Shown here piece after piece: positions 11,869-23,717 of a stretch of 64,000 nucleotides of DNA (its first letter is position 1; every line of letters starts with the position of its first letter). Where the stretch lies: assembly GCA_947646735.1 (NCBI GenBank), contig CANTFK010000380.1:124001-188000 (forward strand), written 5' to 3'. The translations under genes and the position numbers were made by a program. The stretch comes from Peronospora farinosa (Eukaryota > Oomycota > Peronosporomycetes > Peronosporales > Peronosporaceae). The notes below the pieces were generated by a model. It had not been told where the DNA came from, did no database searches, and was given only the letters and a program-made list of their open reading frames with translations.

Positions 11869-12633
11869 AGTACGAGTGGTGCTTGATTTTTTGCTCTTGT
11901 AGTAGAAAGTTGTGGCGCTGGGACTGCGAATGTAAATGTGATCGAAGTGTGGCATGGCCAAATCGATCAAGGAAACGAATTTTTAGCTCATAGATTTATA
12001 GACGGTAGTGAGGCTGGTAGAAACTTTTTTTCACAGGTCGGCAAGGTCTTGAGGTGATAGTGCACCACCTGTTGCAGGTAAGATGCGACCTCACCTGATT
12101 TGTGACAACTTGATAGACGGGACGAAGCGACGAGATCGCCACGTCAGACCATCAAATGGTGATGGGCGGAAGAGACAGACGCATATTGGAAACAAGACGT
12201 GGTCTAGTTATAGTGCCGTTGAAGATGCATGTTGTTTTGTTGACAGGAAAAATTAACACCAAATAGGAGAAATTAGCACTAAATACATTTACTTTTACTT
12301 CTATTTACTTCGCAATAAGTGCAACTACTATACCATCTTTTTACAGATTATAAGTCCAACGGAATGTGCTGGCGGCGCAGCTCAGAGAGCTACACCCGCT
12401 GTGGGGTCGACGGTCAAGACACGACTAACGACCGCCAATTGGAAGAAAAGTCGGCAGTGCCCGCGGCGGCGCTGGACAAGATGTGGTGACTTGTCGAAAC
12501 GGATGGACAGGATTGAGATTTGCAGGCCGGACAAGTCGACCAACAAAGCAAGGACTCTGCGGGGTCAAGCATTTATGGTTCGGTTTTGGGACCAGGGGGC
12601 AGGTATATCCCTCCAGGCTCTCTGGAGTGTACC
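11869..12633. other. Intergenic region upstream of the CAP gene
   Basis: Holds the CAP promoter, then a stretch at about 12340-12630 that is GC-richer and weakly open on both strands. I could not assign that part to any gene or element. Confidence 0.45.
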
Positions 12634-12840
12634 TGTAATGGGCTAAATATGCCCATATGCTACACGCGCCGTTAAGTGTGCAATATTTAACGGACAGGTC
12701 TAAAGAGGTGCATAAGTACTTAAGACCTGCCACTGTGTGAGACACACGCACTATGTGACACACCCTTGTGTTATGGTATACACTATGTATCTACATTGAT
12801 GGGATGACGCCCAGGCCTGGAGTGGCTAAACTAAAAACTT
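12634..12840 (+). mobile_element. Partial chromovirus LTR (B-type 5' portion)
   Basis: Starts TGTAATGGGCT and matches, with divergence, the start of the LTR at 31801-32401 read on its own (minus) strand. Shared blocks include ACTTAAGACCTG, ACACACCCTTG, and CATTGATGGG followed by ATGACGCCCAG. It is truncated on the right, and the rest of the LTR is not seen. Confidence 0.6.
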
Positions 12841-13377
12841 GAAACCGGAAAATAGCTTGAATAAATTCTAAATAAAACCTAAATGTAATCTAGATTGCGC
12901 ATGTAACGGGGTCACACGACGGTTGTAACCTCATACTGAAAGTACATTACGGTTAAAGTTCTATATTGCATATAATGTATTCTTAGTACCGATCCTTTAA
13001 AAAAGGGGATATATAGTTGATTATCACTATAAGGTATCAGTAATACTTTATACTATCGGTATCAGTTCTTATTTGAAACAGCAGTACTAAGTAAAACATA
13101 CACTGAGGATTGGATGATTCCATTTCCAGATACGAGCACTGACATACTATAATAATTGTTATATTAATAGTTAATCTAGTGTAGAATACTTAGAGTAAAA
13201 TTACTCATAAAATCTCAATGCATCAGTTCTCATTTTGAGTTAAAGATCCCAAGTCTCGATAAAACTTGTTCTCTTGTGCACAATGTGCGTTAGTTGCTTG
13301 AGCCATAAGCATAGCTTAAACTTTTGCACTCTGTGCGCTGGTTCGTTGAACCTCAAGCTATTGCTGTAGACTAGAAG
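12841..13377. other. AT-rich spacer in the repeat island
   Basis: AT-rich sequence containing a TGTAACGGGGTC at 12902 that could be another LTR edge, and a TATA-like GGATATATAG near 13009. I could not pair it with a second edge, so I leave it unclassified. Confidence 0.4.
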
Positions 13378-13836
13378 TGTAACGGGGCAAGACCGTTACA
13401 TAATATTGACACTTATATGAAGTGTCAAGTAATATATTATTTTAACAAATAATATTTAACAACATCACCTTTTCCTAAAATATCGTCTCTGCATCTCCTT
13501 ACAATTGGAGATGCCCTCTAAATGGTTGATGTAGGCCATTATACTAACCAGGGTGCTGAACAATTACCGATGGACGCGCGCAATGAATGGAGGGCACGAA
13601 GGTAGCATACATAGTTGTACTTTAATATAGTTAAGACAAGGTTATTAATAATTTAGTTTTATTAGATAGTCTATGTGTTACATACAGTTCTCTTTTTCCC
13701 TACTTATAAACGTGTTGTTTAGAAGTAAATTTTCCTCTCTCTTTGTGTAAGAAAGGTTTTGAGGCAACTGCTTTCACTGTAATCAGTGAAGGTAGACTAT
13801 AATGTTACCAGTAAAGTCAAAAGGTGCCCCATATTA
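13378..13836 (-). mobile_element. Inverted D-type LTR, probably solo
   Basis: Its left edge, TGTAACGGGGCAAGACCGTTACA, is the reverse complement of the terminal hairpin at 14515-14537. The following TATTGACACTTATATGAAGTGTCAA is shared with that LTR in inverse orientation, and it ends near GGTGCCCCATATTA. No internal element sequence lies to its left, so it looks like a solo LTR. Together with 14077-14537 it forms an inverted LTR pair with a 240-bp spacer. Confidence 0.65.
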
Positions 13837-14076
13837 AGAAGGCCCTCCTAGTTCCTTTAAACAGGGTGACATTTTAGTCGTTTGATTAGTTCTAAAGAAC
13901 TAAGAGGGTTTTATCCTGAGAAGTCTTCCTCCGGCTAAAAAGCTGTGTAGCTCCGCTACAGCGCGGCTTGCACAGCACATGTTAGGTAAGCTCTAAACTC
14001 TGGTTGTCAGCCGTAATCTAACACCATCATCACAGTCTTTAAAGGGCTAATTACCACCTGATAAAATTTAAATGCC

Positions 14077-14537
14077 TGTAATGGGGCACCCTCCGACTAT
14101 ACTAATTACAGTATAGTCTACTTTCACTGATTACAGTGAAAGCAGGTGCCTCAATTACCTTACGTACACGTGAGCAGAGGAAGGGAATCAACTAAACAAA
14201 CGCTTAGTTGAGAGGGAAAAGAAAAAATTGTATTTATTATAGTTAATTATCTAATAAAATTAATCTGTTATAACCTATGTTAAACTATATTTAATTACAA
14301 CTATGTATGTTGACAACTTGGCCTCCACTCATTGCGCGCGTCTATCGGTCATTGGTCAGCGCGTTGGTTGATATAATGGCCCATATCAACCAATGAGAGG
14401 GCATCTCCAACTTCAAGGAGATCTAGGGACAATATTATAAGAAAAGGTAATATTGTCAAATATTATTAGTTATATTAATATTTTTATTGACACTTCATAT
14501 AAGTGTCAATATTATGTAACGGGCTCACCCCGTTACA
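14077..14537 (-). mobile_element. D-type LTR (3' LTR of a minus-strand chromovirus)
   Basis: Begins TGTAATGGGGCACC and ends with the hairpin GTAACGGGCTCACCCCGTTAC plus A. It matches the two LTRs of element D (32564-33028 and 36799-37268) over its length. As in element D, it is directly followed on the plus strand by the start of the antisense ORF. Confidence 0.75.
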
Positions 14538-14585
14538 TCACCCACCCCTCAACCAACAGTCACATTAGTGACTGTTTAGTGACTA

Positions 14586-14946
14586 TGGGAAAGGAGCACT
14601 TGTTGAATTTTCTTTTATTCCAACATTTTCTCGCTATGACCAAGTCAATGCGCGTCGCTGCTAAGGCAGCCAAGAGCTCGGCTGCACGCCTGTGTGCAGC
14701 CGCTACTGAGGATTCACAGCCTCAGCCAGCAGACTCTAATGTGTCTGCTGGAAGTCAACATTAGCCTGCAACGCCTGTTGCAGGTTCACGTAGCGCTTTG
14801 CCACGTGAAGATGTTGACCCAGAGTTAGTCGTTGACTACTCTGGTGAGTCGGATGACGCATCCGACTCAAAGCCACCTGTGTCACGCCCGAGCTCCTGTG
14901 GTGGAGTGGGATTCGCAAAATGCTGATGCGATTCCAACTCTCCACT
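14586..14946 (+). pseudogene. Start of the D/B-family antisense ORF, truncated
   Basis: Opens with ATGGGAAAGGAGCAC, then a basic Ala-rich stretch (RVAAKAAKSSAARLCAAATE). It is colinear with the plus-strand sequence at 33070-33350 inside element D. A stop falls at 14764, and homology ends near 14946, where an inserted fragment begins. The continuation of the same ORF appears at about 26840, 12 kb away (see findings). Confidence 0.55.
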
Positions 14947-15093
14947 GGCGCCCGGACGACCGACTAACGGAGGGGGTACCCCGATTCCGTGTATAAAGCC
15001 TTCCTCACCTTGTGTACCCGTCGGTAGGGCGGATTGCTCTCTTCTCGGTGGACTTGAGTCGATGTTGATCCTAATCGGGCTAGGGATAAAAGG
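14947..15093 (-). mobile_element. Inverted fragment of an E-type LTR end
   Basis: The reverse complement of this stretch contains GACGGGTACACAAGGTGAGG and CGGGGTACCCCCTCCG. These are found in the last 130 bp of the E-type LTR at 25195-25260. It lies immediately left of the intact E element. Confidence 0.55.
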
Positions 15094-16240
15094 TGTGGTG
15101 AAGTGCTAATTTTGTGATGTGGAGGTCCCAGACTCCAGTCGGATTCGGAGTATGGACCGTGGGTCAGGGACAGGGGACCAGAGAGACAGGGGCCTCGAAG
15201 GAGAGCGACCGTTGGTGGAGAACAGTCCGCAGGATCCGCCGAAGGAAAATCAGTATCAGGGTACCGGTTAACCGGTACCAAAAGGAAGTTGATCATGACC
15301 CCTCATTGATCGACCTGGCCTCTCGTTGGTAGACCCGGGTCCCTCATAGGTCGACCTGGGTCCCTCATTGGTCGACCCGGTCCCTCATTGGTCGACCTGG
15401 TCCCTCGTTGGTCGACCCGGTCCCTCATCGGTCGACCTGGTCCCTCATTGGTCGACCCGGTCTCTCATTGGTCGACCCGGTCCCTCATCGGTCGACCTGG
15501 TCCCTCATCGGTCAACCTGGGTCCCTCATTGGTCGACCTCGGCCTTTGGGGTTCAGCCACTCAGGACCAGTTAATACAAGGATCAGACCAGTCGACGCAA
15601 GGAATCAGAGCATCAGGAAAGGATAGAGTAAAGGGTTAAAGGATAGGACTATATTAAATACTACTCAATTTGCGATCTACGTGGCACGACTCCGTCACCC
15701 AAGAAGGACTTGTTCTAAGTTACTCACTGTTCCGGGAAGGGATATATTTTGGCCCCCCCGTCGAAGACATTTGCGTAGCGAAGTTCAAGGGCAAATAGAG
15801 CTCCAGGATATATTTGGCCTGTGAACTCGTTCTAGTAGCAACACCCCCCAAGACCCGATATCGGAAGCGGTCTCCCTCACCTCACGGTCCGAGAGCAAAG
15901 AAAAGTCCAGGAGGTATATACCCCTGAAACAGAAGGAAAAGGCCAGGGACGACAAGCGCCCCTGAAGAATTTGGCTCTAAGTCCACTCTCGACAAGGTCA
16001 ATCGAGTGGCCACCTACCGGACCACCGAGTGAAGCATATCCACTCGAGGCCCCCCAGGTCTACCTCCCTCAAGGCAGACATCTACATCGTCACCAAGTCC
16101 TCCGAAGAGTGCAACCCGCCAGCCGACGGGTACACAAGGTGAGATAAGGTCCATACGCGGCATCCTCCAACAGTCGGCAGTCCGGCACAGTGAGTGGTGT
16201 GGGGTCTCATCATACAATTTTGAGAACCCACTCCACCACA
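15094..16240 (+). repeat. 5' LTR of element E
   Basis: 1147 bp, TGTGGTG...CACCACA. It differs from the 3' LTR mainly by three extra 20-bp units in its internal tandem array and by lacking a GGGGTACCCC-containing block near the end (present at 25240-25249). Confidence 0.88.
15304..15541 (+). repeat. 20-bp tandem array in the 5' LTR
   Basis: About 11 units of GGTCGACCYGGTCCCTCATT, most carrying a GTCGAC palindrome. The matching array in the 3' LTR (24436-24612) has about 8 units. Because 20 is not a multiple of 3, the array reads through in every frame; these ORFs are not genes. Confidence 0.9.
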
Positions 16241-16241
16241 A

Positions 16242-16290
16242 TGATGCGCGTGCCCGGATTCGAACCAGGGATTTCACCGCGAGTCCCAAG
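16242..16290 (+). other. Primer-binding site with long tRNA-like complement
   Basis: Directly after the 5' LTR, the sequence TGATGCGCGTGCCCGGATTC and its continuation GAACCAGGG are the complement of a tRNA acceptor strand plus a full T-arm (CCTGG TTCGAAT CCGGG). With the CCA end represented as TGA instead of TGG, this is a primer-binding site of about 25-29 nt, longer than the usual 12-18. The tRNA species was not identified. Confidence 0.6.
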
Positions 16291-16487
16291 ACGATAAAGA
16301 TGTTCTTGTCAAGAAGGAGCACAAGAGCGAAGAGTAACTGGAAGACCGATCGCCAGTGACTCAAGAAGAAACAAACAAAGGATCGAAGGACCGACCGGGC
16401 CTTGGGAGGGGCCCGGTCAACATGGTCGAGGTTGAACTTATTGAAGAGAAACCTAAATACCCTCCCTATGTCCTCGTATAGGACACC

Positions 16488-18758
16488 TTGGGTCATGATA
16501 CCTATCACGATCCAGAGGACCATCAGCCGACGGTGAAAACAGAGAGGCTAAGGTACCCGGACAAACAAAAAACAAAGATCGCGCAGTCCAAGCCGACAAA
16601 GTTCCGGATGAAGGCAACCGGAAACACCAAGTCGATAGGCCCCGAGAAGTCAGGATTGGCATCATGGTCAGACGCTGACGTCACGAGGGCCTACCACCAA
16701 CGCAAGCTGAACGCGTTCCTGGAGAGCGATCCTGTCGCGAAGACTCTGGAGATTCGGAAGCTGGGTCAACTTACTGGGTCGGTATCGACCCTATCACGGC
16801 TGCAAACCGTCACGGACGCGATCACTGCGCTGGTCACCCTTCTTCGTGAAGCGAACATGGTCGCAGGGCGGTTCGACCCGGACGACCTGCTGTCCCTGGG
16901 ATACGACAGAATCACAAAGACGTTATAACATATACACAAGCGTCTGTCGATCCTAGTTGGTACCACGCCAGCAAAGGGACATTTAACTTTGACGACACCC
17001 ACACAAACACGGTCCAGGGAAAGCCAGAGGGCGCTTCAAGACATCGCGGTCTACCCTCAAATGTATGGAGCCGCCGGCCACCCAGGGGCGAAGCAAGGTC
17101 CATCCCAACACTTGACGTCAAGCGGCCAGAGGGCAGCAGCTCCGTGGTCCCCAGGATCGTCATTGACTGCATCGGTCACTAGGATGCCCCGAGGACCAAC
17201 TGGGGCGGCGCTGCTCCAGGCCCGAGCGCGCAGCGCGGAGCAGGAGCCAAGTGGTCTTGAAACGGCGACGCGTGGCAAGAATGAAAATCATTCCGGTTTT
17301 CAACCAATGGGAAATCAGCAAGAGAAAAAGTTGGAGTTTGCTCTGCCCCGTGACGAAGATGCTGGGGGGGAAGGACCTACCTACCCGGTAGGTGATCTGC
17401 AGACCCTCTTCGACGCGGCGATGGCAAGATTTTTGAATGAACGCCAAGTACCGCGGGCACATCCTAACGGGAGTGTAGCAGGAGGAAGACCAGAGGCGCA
17501 AAGGACGACCGCTCACCATGACCAGCATCCAGGCATACAAATGCCAAGAAGTCACACGATGACCGACGTCGATATGGAATCCGTCGGTTCCTGTGAGTTC
17601 GACCCTGACAACATGGATTTGAGGGGACCTCAGTCGATGATGGCTAACGCAGCGCTGGGACAGATGCCAAATATGGTCCCTCGCATCAAACTCTCGGCGA
17701 CCTCGGATCTTAAAGAATTTCATGGAAGAGACCACGACGAAGACAGAGCGCGCAGCTGGGTATCAACGGTCAAGACAGCATTTATAAGAGACCAAGCACC
17801 AGATGATGAACGATGTCTCGTTTTTGGAGGATGCTGACTGGACCGGCGCAGAATTGGTATCGTCAACTGGGTCGCTTGGTACGAGGAAACTGGAAGGACT
17901 TAATCCAAGAGTTCATGATTCGGTTCTGTGGCACGGGGGTACCGGTCGCCCGCCAGTACTACCATGCGAAGAAAAGGTCGGAAGAGACCCCACTGGATTA
18001 TCTGTACCGCCTGAATGTGCTTGGACTCAGGGCGAAGATGAAGATTAAGGATGGGTCGCCTAAAATTCAGAAGGATCACGTCGATCACTACATTTTGACG
18101 GTGGACGACCCAGAGCTAGCAGACAAGTTGACTATGCTGCGTCTGGCGGACGTGGAAGAATTGGAGGAAGTATTGACAGCATGTCAGCGGACGAAAGCAA
18201 GACGAGGCAGGATGCTGTTTGGATCAAAAAAGTTTCGTCAGAAGACACCGGCACTACCCGAGAGGCCGAGAGATATGAATCGCCGCTCCATACATGCAGT
18301 ACGGACGCCCCTGGAAGACTCGAGCTCTGAAGATTCGAGCCCAGACTCTTCGGAGAACGAAGGAGATCTAAGACGAGTCTACTTTATGGAGAAAGAAGCA
18401 GGGAAGGGAACCAAGTGTGAGGTTCTCAAAGAATTTACCGACTAGGGATGCCGACCAACATCGCCAGGCAGTAGAACAGCGACCCGGCCCATCATCAGCG
18501 ACCCCTAACACGAGATGTGCATATTGCGGGTCCAATAAACACGGAGATCTGAATTGCTGGAAAAGATTGACCTGCGACCGCTGTGGAAGGAAGGGTCACC
18601 CATCAGATCGCTGCCTTTTTGTATGCCGGGGTTGTAGAGAGATTCACGAGATCGGGAAGTGCCAGATGGAGGAGTTCTATAATTTGTTCCGTCAATGGTA
18701 CAACCCAGCCAAGCATGCAGGGATGTTCCCGGAGAAACTCGAGAAGAACGCAAATTAG
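16488..18758 (+). pseudogene. Element E gag, broken
   Basis: The frame at 16488-16928 stops at TAA. A second frame, 16989-17837, passes by frameshift into 17813-18445, which holds the retrotransposon gag core (RSWVSTVKTAF..., AQNWYRQLGR..., QEFMIRF, LDYLYRLNVLG). A further shift leads to 18417-18758 with two Cys/His zinc knuckles: CAYCGSNKHGDLNC (CX2CX4HX4C) and CDRCGRKGHPSDRC. The nucleocapsid would bind element RNA. At least two frame changes and one stop are present. Confidence 0.75.
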
Positions 18759-18759
18759 G

Positions 18760-19600
18760 ACGCTCGACAGGTTTGAATCTAGTACGAGCCGAGCGTTCTA
18801 ATTGTTGCATCTTTGCATATGTGGAGAAACAGCCCAAGGAGGAGACGGGTATTCCAATTAAGATTGGAAATATATCGAAGATTGAAAATTACCCTGTGGT
18901 CCATGTTGCTTCTTTGAATGAGCCTAATAATTTTGTTCGAGAAAGTTCAGTAATGGAGTTGGACTTATTGCCAGGCGAGTCTAGGAGGTACTGGACTTAC
19001 CACGCCCCTACTAAATGGTTCAGGCAAGCGAAAGCCTCTGGAAAGGTCAACAACGACCATGCAAATTTGTTGTTTGATACTGGTGCCGATATCCATTCTG
19101 GATATCGCCTTAACTCGTAAGGTAGGCTGCCAAATTGATGAAAGTGAACGACAAGAATGTATTGGTATTGGGGAAGCCGTGTACACCACGGAGGGGCGCA
19201 CTCGCATCAAGGTCACTCTGAATGGGAACTTGGTGTACATCTTAAAGGTGTAGGTAGGCCCTATGGTAGGCCAGGATGCAATTTTGGGGATGGACTTCAT
19301 GATCCCAGCCGGTATCCGGTTAGACTTGGCCGACGGAACTCTTTGCCTCCACGATGAAGTCAGGGTACAGTTGACCGGGCGAAGGACACTGTACAATACT
19401 CGAGTATCGGATGTGAAATTGGGTCGGTATGTACAGATATCCGTTGGAGGATGTACGAAAGTGCCTCTCAAAAGGTCGACCTCGGAACAGTGGAAATTGT
19501 GGGTAACGAGAGGCGAACGATGGGTGACCACCATGATACAAGGGATAGGTCGTCGACCGATTTTGAAGATAACCAACGTCATCCCTCGCCCCTAACATTG
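18760..19600 (+). pseudogene. Element E aspartic protease region, broken
   Basis: The catalytic triad appears as LLFDTGADI at about 19068, followed directly by a frame change. The second half of the fold is recognisable as DAILGMDFMIPAGIRLDLADG (the ILG flap-to-core signature) at about 19275-19340. A stop lies between the halves. Confidence 0.7.
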
Positions 19601-19931
19601 CACGAAGATACCAAGATAGGTATGTGGTTGACTAGGGAGCAAGTTCCGAGAACGCCAGGGTTTGTCTCGGTGGGCTCTCGAAGATATTCGGAATGGCTAA
19701 AACTGGCTTATGAATCAACCACTGACCAGGTCGACCGTCACGTCGACCCAACATAAGAGGAAGAGGGGTCACTAGTGAAGAGACCAGAGTATAAGACTCC
19801 GTCACACATCTTACAGCGACCAGCGGCCCCAACCCCAATGATGAATATAACGCACCAACCGGTACTCGACAGAGAAGAGCAACCGTGCGAAGAGAGGGTG
19901 AATTGGCAGGAGGGGTCCGCCCAAGAGCGGA

Positions 19932-21770
19932 GTGTATTTGAAGGAAGACCAACCTGCAGTGACCACCACCGATGATAAGGAAGCCAAACTGGTGGACTTG
20001 TTACAGGCAGATGACCAGGTGTGTTCTTTCGAGGGTGGGGAACTCTGGGCCGAGGGTATAAGGCCAGGGTGGGCGGTCGTACCGGAAGTGGGCCCCTCAT
20101 CCGAAGGCATTGCGTTAGAAGATATACAGATTCCAGATCCAGATGGGAACATCCCCGAAGAGGTGGACCGGTTGCGACAAATAATATGGAAGAAACGACA
20201 TCTGCTGATGGGCAGAGGTAACGCCTTACCCCCGGCCGCCCGAGGAGCGATATGCGATATCGATGTAGGGAACGCAAGACCGATCGCGCAGCGCGTACGG
20301 AAGGTGGCCCCTCAATTCAGAGAGAAGCTAGCCGACCTGATCAAGGGACTGTTATCGGCAAAGATCATCATTCTTGCACCTCGCCATGGGCCAGCCCAAT
20401 TGTAATTATCGTGAAGAAGAATGGGGTCGATATTCGATTGTGTATCGACTATCGGTTGGTGAATGATCTCACCCAGCTTATGGTATACCCTATGCCGTTG
20501 ATTAACGCATTACTGGAGGACCTGGACAGAGCTTTGTGGTACTTTTCTCTTGACATGGCGAGTGGTTTTTGGTCTTCAGTATGACCGAAGGGCGAGACTA
20601 ATCTCAGCTTTCGTTACGCCACTGGGACTATTTGAATGGCTTCGGATGCCTTTTGGGCTTAAGAATGCGCCTCAGATATATCAAAGGTTGTTGGATAATG
20701 CGTTATATGAATTTTTACGGATTTCTCCAGGGACTGCCCCAGAGGAAACAGAGGATTTGTTTGCAACAGGGGAACCAGATGCAAAATCGAGCCTCTCTAT
20801 ATTGGGTCGACGATCATACATTGACGATATACTTGTTCCGGCCGAATCGTGGGACGTATTATGCCAGAAAGTGGAGCGGCTGCTAGACGTGTGTGACTAT
20901 TGGAATTTGTCGGTCAGTGCCGTCAAGAGTACGTGATGATGTCGGAAGGTCGAGTATCTTGGACATCGAGTTTCCAAGGAGGGACTAGAGGCCCACCCAA
21001 AAGATCTTTAGTCTTTGGTCGACCTACCTCTACCGACAACGCTGAAGGCTATGCAGTCCTTTCTAGGAAGCCTAAATTACTACAGCAGGTACATCGAAGA
21101 TTATGCCATATACGCGTCGATCCTCTATGAACTGAGAGAGGTGGATTTTCACGCTTGGAGGTGCAAATCGAAGGCTAGCGAGGAAGTGGCGGCCCAGGAA
21201 GATGACGAAGGAAAATGGTCGAAGGTACAAGTAGCGTTTGCCATGCTCAAGAACAAGATTGCTACGGCGCCCATCTTACGACATTACGACCCGGCTAGAG
21301 AGGCGGTCATCATTGTTTACGCAAGTGATTGGGCCATCTCGGCGCCGTTGGTGCAGAATTACGACGGCATGTACATGCCGGTAATGTTTAAGAGCCGAAC
21401 CCTCAAGTCAAACGAGATGAACTATAGCACAGTGGAAAAGGAAGTGCTGGCGTTGCTACGAATATTGGAAACTTGCTTCACGATGTTGGTCACCCGACCT
21501 CTCAAAGTTCTGACGAGGCATTCTACACTAGCCTGGCTAGTGAAGTCTTCGGGGTTGCAAGGTCGCTTAGGAAACTGGGCCGCTCTGTTGTCACAGTGGA
21601 CTTTGGAGATTGTGAAATGCAAGAAAGGCGAGGACCAGGTACTGGGGGCGTTAGCAGCCAGCATCACGCCTCGAGAGAATGTGGACTCCATTCTGTCGTC
21701 AATTGCTCCCAAGAAGCAATCCAGGCAAGTGGTCGACCTACCGAAGCCCACAGTAGAACTAAATGAATAA
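19932..21770 (+). pseudogene. Element E reverse transcriptase and first RNase H, broken
   Basis: The reverse transcriptase fingers read VKKNGVDIRLCIDYRLVN and the palm reads WYFSLDMASGFW, then a frame change. MPFGLKNAPQIYQRL follows, and the catalytic YIDD box is at 20817-20828. The thumb continues to about 21100. The first RNase H (21290-21690) keeps YASDWAI and VEKEVLALL, but the third acid is replaced in VLTRHSTLAWL (Asp expected before His), and the usual ADALSR is DQVLGALAAS. Two of the four catalytic positions therefore look lost. TAA ends this segment at 21768. Confidence 0.78.
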
Positions 21771-21776
21771 CTGTAT

Positions 21777-23717
21777 GTGATGAGTTTCGATGGGTCGGCC
21801 CGGGTGAAACAAGGGGGAGGTGCTTGCAGCGCTATTGTGTGGAGACTCCCTGCATGGACTATAGTCGCAGCTGCATCGAAATATCTTGACAAGTCTACGG
21901 TGAATAAAGATGAATATGTGGGCATGTTACTGGGTTTTGACCTGTTGGAGCCAATGGAGCGATGGCGTTTGATTATTTGTGGAGACTCCAATCTGGTTAT
22001 AAGACAGATGCGTGGAGAGATTGAATGCAAAGCTTCAGTTTTATCCCCGTTGCGGGCCAAGGCGTTGAGTAAGCTCCAGTCGTGGCCCAACCAGGCAGTT
22101 TTACATGTGAAACGAGACTGGAATCAGAGCGCAGACCAGTTGGCCAGTGCGGCTTTACATCAGCAACAAGGGGTCGGGTCGATACCAAGAGGAGAGTGGT
22201 CAGGTCTAGAAACAATCAATCGGCTGCCAGAGGTGTTGGTCCCTAGAGACCGGGGTCCGTCGATCAGGGTATCTGCGGTGACGAGATCCCGGTTCCCCGT
22301 CATAATATCGGGAGAGGTCATGCAAGAAGATGTGGTACAACAACTCCGGATGGATAGGATCCGAGATGCGCAAGAAGAGGAGAGCTGGGTACGCGAGTTG
22401 AAGGCATATTTGAAGGGAGACTGGAAAGACTTGTCGGTGGAAGCGGCCAGAAACTGCAGCAAAATGTCGGAAGATTACGAGATAAGTGAAGAAGGACTGA
22501 TGGTGTACTGCCCCGGCCAGAGAATAAAGGGAGACGACCGAGACATAACTGCCAGATTGGTGATACCTGAGAGTCTCCAAGCCGACGTCCTCCATTATAC
22601 TCATACGAGTTTAGAAGGCGGCCATCAGGGAATCGGGCGTACTTATCATCGGATCCGACGATATTGTCATTGGAGGGGTCTGTTCCGGAGTGTTCAGAAA
22701 TATGTGGGTCAGTGTATGGATTGTGAGACTGGGAAAGGGAGGCCCACTTTACAAGGGAAGTCTCCGGGGAATGTTGAAGCGACGTACCCCTTCCAAATTA
22801 TCGCGATGGACCACATACCATCTCTACCCAAGTCACATAAAGGAAATACGGAACTACTGATCTGGGTCGACCTGTTCACAGGTTATGTGATGGCTAAAGT
22901 AAGTGCGTCACGGACAGCCCAGACAGTGGCTGAGGGATATGAGGAATGCGTTTTCCGCCGTTTTGGTGCCAGTGAGACGATCCGTCACGATCGGAAACCG
23001 GGGCTTATGTAGGACTTCTTCCGAGCGTTCAGTCGTATGGTGGGTCAACGTCAGAGAGCGACCATGGCCTACCGACCTCAAGCGAACGGCACTGCGGAGA
23101 GAATGGTCCAGACTCTAACAAGATCGCTCAAGATGTACGTAGCCGACGTGGGACAGCGAGACTGGGATAAATACGCGGAACGATTAACGTTCGCGTTAAA
23201 CACGGCTCAAGACAGAGTACGGGAAGAAACACCGTTCTATCTGGTACATGGATGGGATGCTAGGACCACTCTTGAGCTGGTGAACACTCGACGTCAAGAA
23301 TCAGGACCTCGGAGATGGAGATATCGGATTCAGAGTCACTATCAGCGAGCAAGGGACCAAGTCAACGAGAATTTACGGGCGGCTAGTCAGGCTCGGGTGC
23401 AAGCACAAAATGAAGGGGTAGTCGGCCACGAAATTCAGCCAGGGGCCCGGGTATGGCTATACTTAGACCGAGTAAAGGAGGGGTATGCCAAAAAATTGGC
23501 CCACCTATGGCATGGACCGTTCCGAGTCCAGAAGTTAGTCGGAGATCATGCAGTACGTCTGGAGTTACGAGGTACAGAATACAGACTATTCCCAATCGTT
23601 CACATCTTCAAGCTAAAGCCCGTCAGAGAGTTCCCCGATCGACCGAACAGCGAGCTGAAAGTGGATGGAACAGATCGGGTCGACTTCGATGAATGTTTGT
23701 TACCAGAAGACAGCTGA
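21777..23717 (+). pseudogene. Element E second RNase H and integrase, one internal stop
   Basis: After a stop and 7 bases the frame restarts with a second RNase H: FDGSARVKQGGGA, KDEYVGMLLGFDLL, ICGDSNLVIRQM and RDWNQSADQLASAAL keep all four acids (D-E-D-D). This order of a degenerate gypsy RNase H plus an intact extra RNase H is known from plant Tat-lineage and some oomycete gypsy elements. The integrase follows: an HHCC zinc module (HTSLEGGHQG... CMDC), core acids in AMDHIP and RHDRKPG, a TAG stop at 23010, then NGTAERMVQ with the catalytic Glu and a C-terminal GPFRVQKL (GPY/F-type) motif. Confidence 0.8.

Noticed and set aside
12401..12763. Open frames on both strands at 12.4-12.75 kb
   Set aside because: They run into the partial LTR and have no recognisable protein.
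15304..15541. CRISPR-like array
   Set aside because: Units are directly tandem without unique spacers, inside a eukaryotic LTR.
15368..15639. Overlapping repeat-rich ORFs in the LTR of element E, and the like at 24439-24715
   Set aside because: The 20-bp array has no stop in any frame, so the ORFs are a property of the repeat.
16242..16320. tRNA gene on the minus strand
   Set aside because: Only acceptor 3' strand and T-arm are present; no matching 5' acceptor strand, D-arm or anticodon stem. It is a primer-binding site.
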